Of a stretch of 5,275 nucleotides of DNA, positions 4,407-5,275 are shown piece by piece. Positions within the stretch are counted from its first letter, which is position 1. Each line of letters opens with the position of its first letter. The notes under the pieces were generated by a model, which worked only from the letters and a program-made list of their open reading frames with translations, was not told the origin of the DNA and searched no databases. The stretch is from JAACEU01 sp043816165. Lineage in GTDB: Bacteria; Patescibacteriota; Gracilibacteria; UBA1369; LOWO2-01-FULL-3. Location: the NCBI GenBank assembly GCA_043816165.1, contig JBDRIE010000005.1, positions 1 to 5,275 of the forward strand. The letters run 5' to 3'. The translations under genes and the position numbers were made by a program.

Positions 4407-5275
4407 TTAACTCTCGAAAACCAACGGTAAGATTAAAGGTTTTCTTTCCAGTTTTTGGCGGGTGTAACGTTCGGCGACGCCTTTGATGAAGTTTTTGACA
4501 TCTTTTCGTGAAGAGTTTGGGCGTTTTATGATGAAATCTTTGTAGGCCTGGCCTGTAAGTTCTGCTAATTCTTGGGTGATTTTGTCGTATTCGTGCATGT
4601 ACATAAATCCTCGTGAGACTATGTTTGGGGTGTCTCTTAGCTGTTTTGTTTTTTTGTTGATTGGGATGATTATCGCCAGCATTCCGTTGAGGGACATGGT
4701 TTGACGATCGACTATTACTTGGGAACCGATAGTTCCTTCGCCGAGACCGTCGATAATTATGTAGTTTGCAGGGACTTTTTCTTTCGAGAGTTCGACTTTT
4801 TGCTGAGAAACGTCGAGGATGTCGCCGTTTTGGGCGATTATGCAATTGCTTTCGGGAATACCTGCCTTGACGCCGAGTTCCATGTGCCCGTGGCGCATGA
4901 AGTATTCGCCGTGAATAGGGATCAGGTATTTTGGGCGGACGGTTCTGATCATTTGGCTGAGTTCCTCCTGGTAGCCGTGACCGGAAGTGTGGATGTCCAT
5001 GATTTGGTTATGGATAACCCTTGCGCCGAGTCGGCAGAGATTATTGATGACTGTGAAAATTGATCTTTCATTGCCGATGATCGGGCTGGCTGAGACTATG
5101 ACTGTGTCGCCTTTTTTGATTTTGACTTGGGCGTGGTCGTTGAGCGAAATTCTTGTGAGAGCTGAAACCGCTTCGCCTTGCGAGCCGGTTGTCAGAATTA
5201 TTACTTCATCGTCTCTGGCCTTGTTGACCTTTTTGATATCGTGAATGAGATTGGTTTTGATCTTGAGGAAGCCGA
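4407..5275 (-). CDS. rnj: Ribonuclease J, C-terminal part (5' end outside window)
   Basis: The frame is open from the right edge to TAA at 4407, giving 288 residues; the Met at base 5000 is internal. RNase J is a zinc metallo-beta-lactamase/beta-CASP ribonuclease with endo- and 5'-3' exonuclease activity in mRNA decay and rRNA maturation. The visible part contains the beta-CASP segment VIILTTGSQGE, then DTVIVSASPIIGNE, the INNLCRLGARVI helix, and HTSGHGYQEEL, where the SGH His binds substrate phosphate in known enzymes. IPIHGEY follows, whose His is a metal ligand in known enzymes. The C-terminal domain carries IIIDGLGEGTIGSQVI, then the usual LRDTPNIVSRGFMYM segment, and ends ERKPLILPLVFES, the normal family terminus. 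The catalytic HxHxDH motif lies in the missing N-terminal part. Where many relatives have SGHAS, this has SGHGY. The gene is complete at its 3' end. Its transcript would run towards the antisense of tRNA-Tyr. Confidence 0.95.
   Translation of the reverse strand, partial: GFLKIKTNLIHDIKKVNKARDDEVIILTTGSQGEAVSALTRISLNDHAQVKIKKGDTVIVSASPIIGNERSIFTVINNLCRLGARVIHNQIMDIHTSGHGYQEELSQMIRTVRPKYLIPIHGEYFMRHGHMELGVKAGIPESNCIIAQNGDILDVSQQKVELSKEKVPANYIIIDGLGEGTIGSQVIVDRQTMSLNGMLAIIIPINKKTKQLRDTPNIVSRGFMYMHEYDKITQELAELTGQAYKDFIIKRPNSSRKDVKNFIKGVAERYTRQKLERKPLILPLVFES

Noticed and set aside
4402..4413. GAGTTTTAACTC palindrome-like sequence at the RNase J stop
   Set aside because: The stem would be only about four base pairs and overlaps codons and the stop; it is too weak to call a terminator.
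4162..4845. Long minus-strand open frame of 227 residues over tRNA-Tyr, the tRNA-like repeat and the RNase J 3' end
   Set aside because: Its C-terminal part (VGREGFEPP...) is the well-known false translation of antisense tRNA-Tyr, and the rest is a second frame on the same strand as RNase J with an Arg/His-rich, unnatural composition.
4701..5244. Plus-strand open frames opposite RNase J
   Set aside because: RNase J motifs on the minus strand are continuous through the whole region, so these frames are shadows.
1..5275. Recoded UGA (Gly), as in Gracilibacteria and Absconditabacteria
   Set aside because: MurB, YajQ, the methyltransferase and the RNase J fragment have no in-frame TGA and use TAA or TAG stops at normal family ends, so the standard bacterial code explains the window.

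Overview
The window looks like a chromosomal segment of an uncultivated bacterium, probably of the Patescibacteria (CPR) group. The main pointer is a small two-helix pilin of the kind annotated 'type IV secretion system pilin' in many CPR genomes, standing alone rather than in a secretion cluster. Supporting signs are short genes, tight packing, moderate-to-low GC, and start codons without a Shine-Dalgarno sequence. The standard bacterial code fits: MurB, YajQ and the RNase J fragment read through without in-frame TGA. The lineage call is inference; no rRNA or ribosomal protein is present.

Layout. Bases 1-252 hold the 3' end of an unrecognised plus-strand gene. Next is a membrane methyltransferase of the isoprenylcysteine/phospholipid methyltransferase type (323-1003). 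A symmetric hairpin terminator (1024-1050) separates it from a minus-strand block: murB (cell-wall precursor synthesis), then the pilin gene, which has its own near-consensus promoter. A divergent region around 2450-2500 carries a promoter for tRNA-Thr(UGU). Close behind the tRNA follow a 67-residue zinc-ribbon membrane protein and yajQ, probably one transcription unit. A promoter at 3313-3339 precedes an unknown gene that collides tail-to-tail, with a 154-base overlap, with a minus-strand four-helix membrane protein gene. The divergent spacer at 4066-4210 contains three tandem 12-bp repeats and promoters facing both ways. tRNA-Tyr(GUA) follows, and just behind it a degenerate copy of its own 3' end. 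The right part (4407 to the edge) is the 3' two-thirds or so of an RNase J gene on the minus strand.

Most genes are housekeeping or envelope functions (MurB, RNase J, YajQ, two tRNAs). The features most worth a second look are the tRNA-Tyr 3' duplication, the 12-bp repeats placed against a promoter, and the long convergent overlap. I do not see a convincing new multi-gene system.
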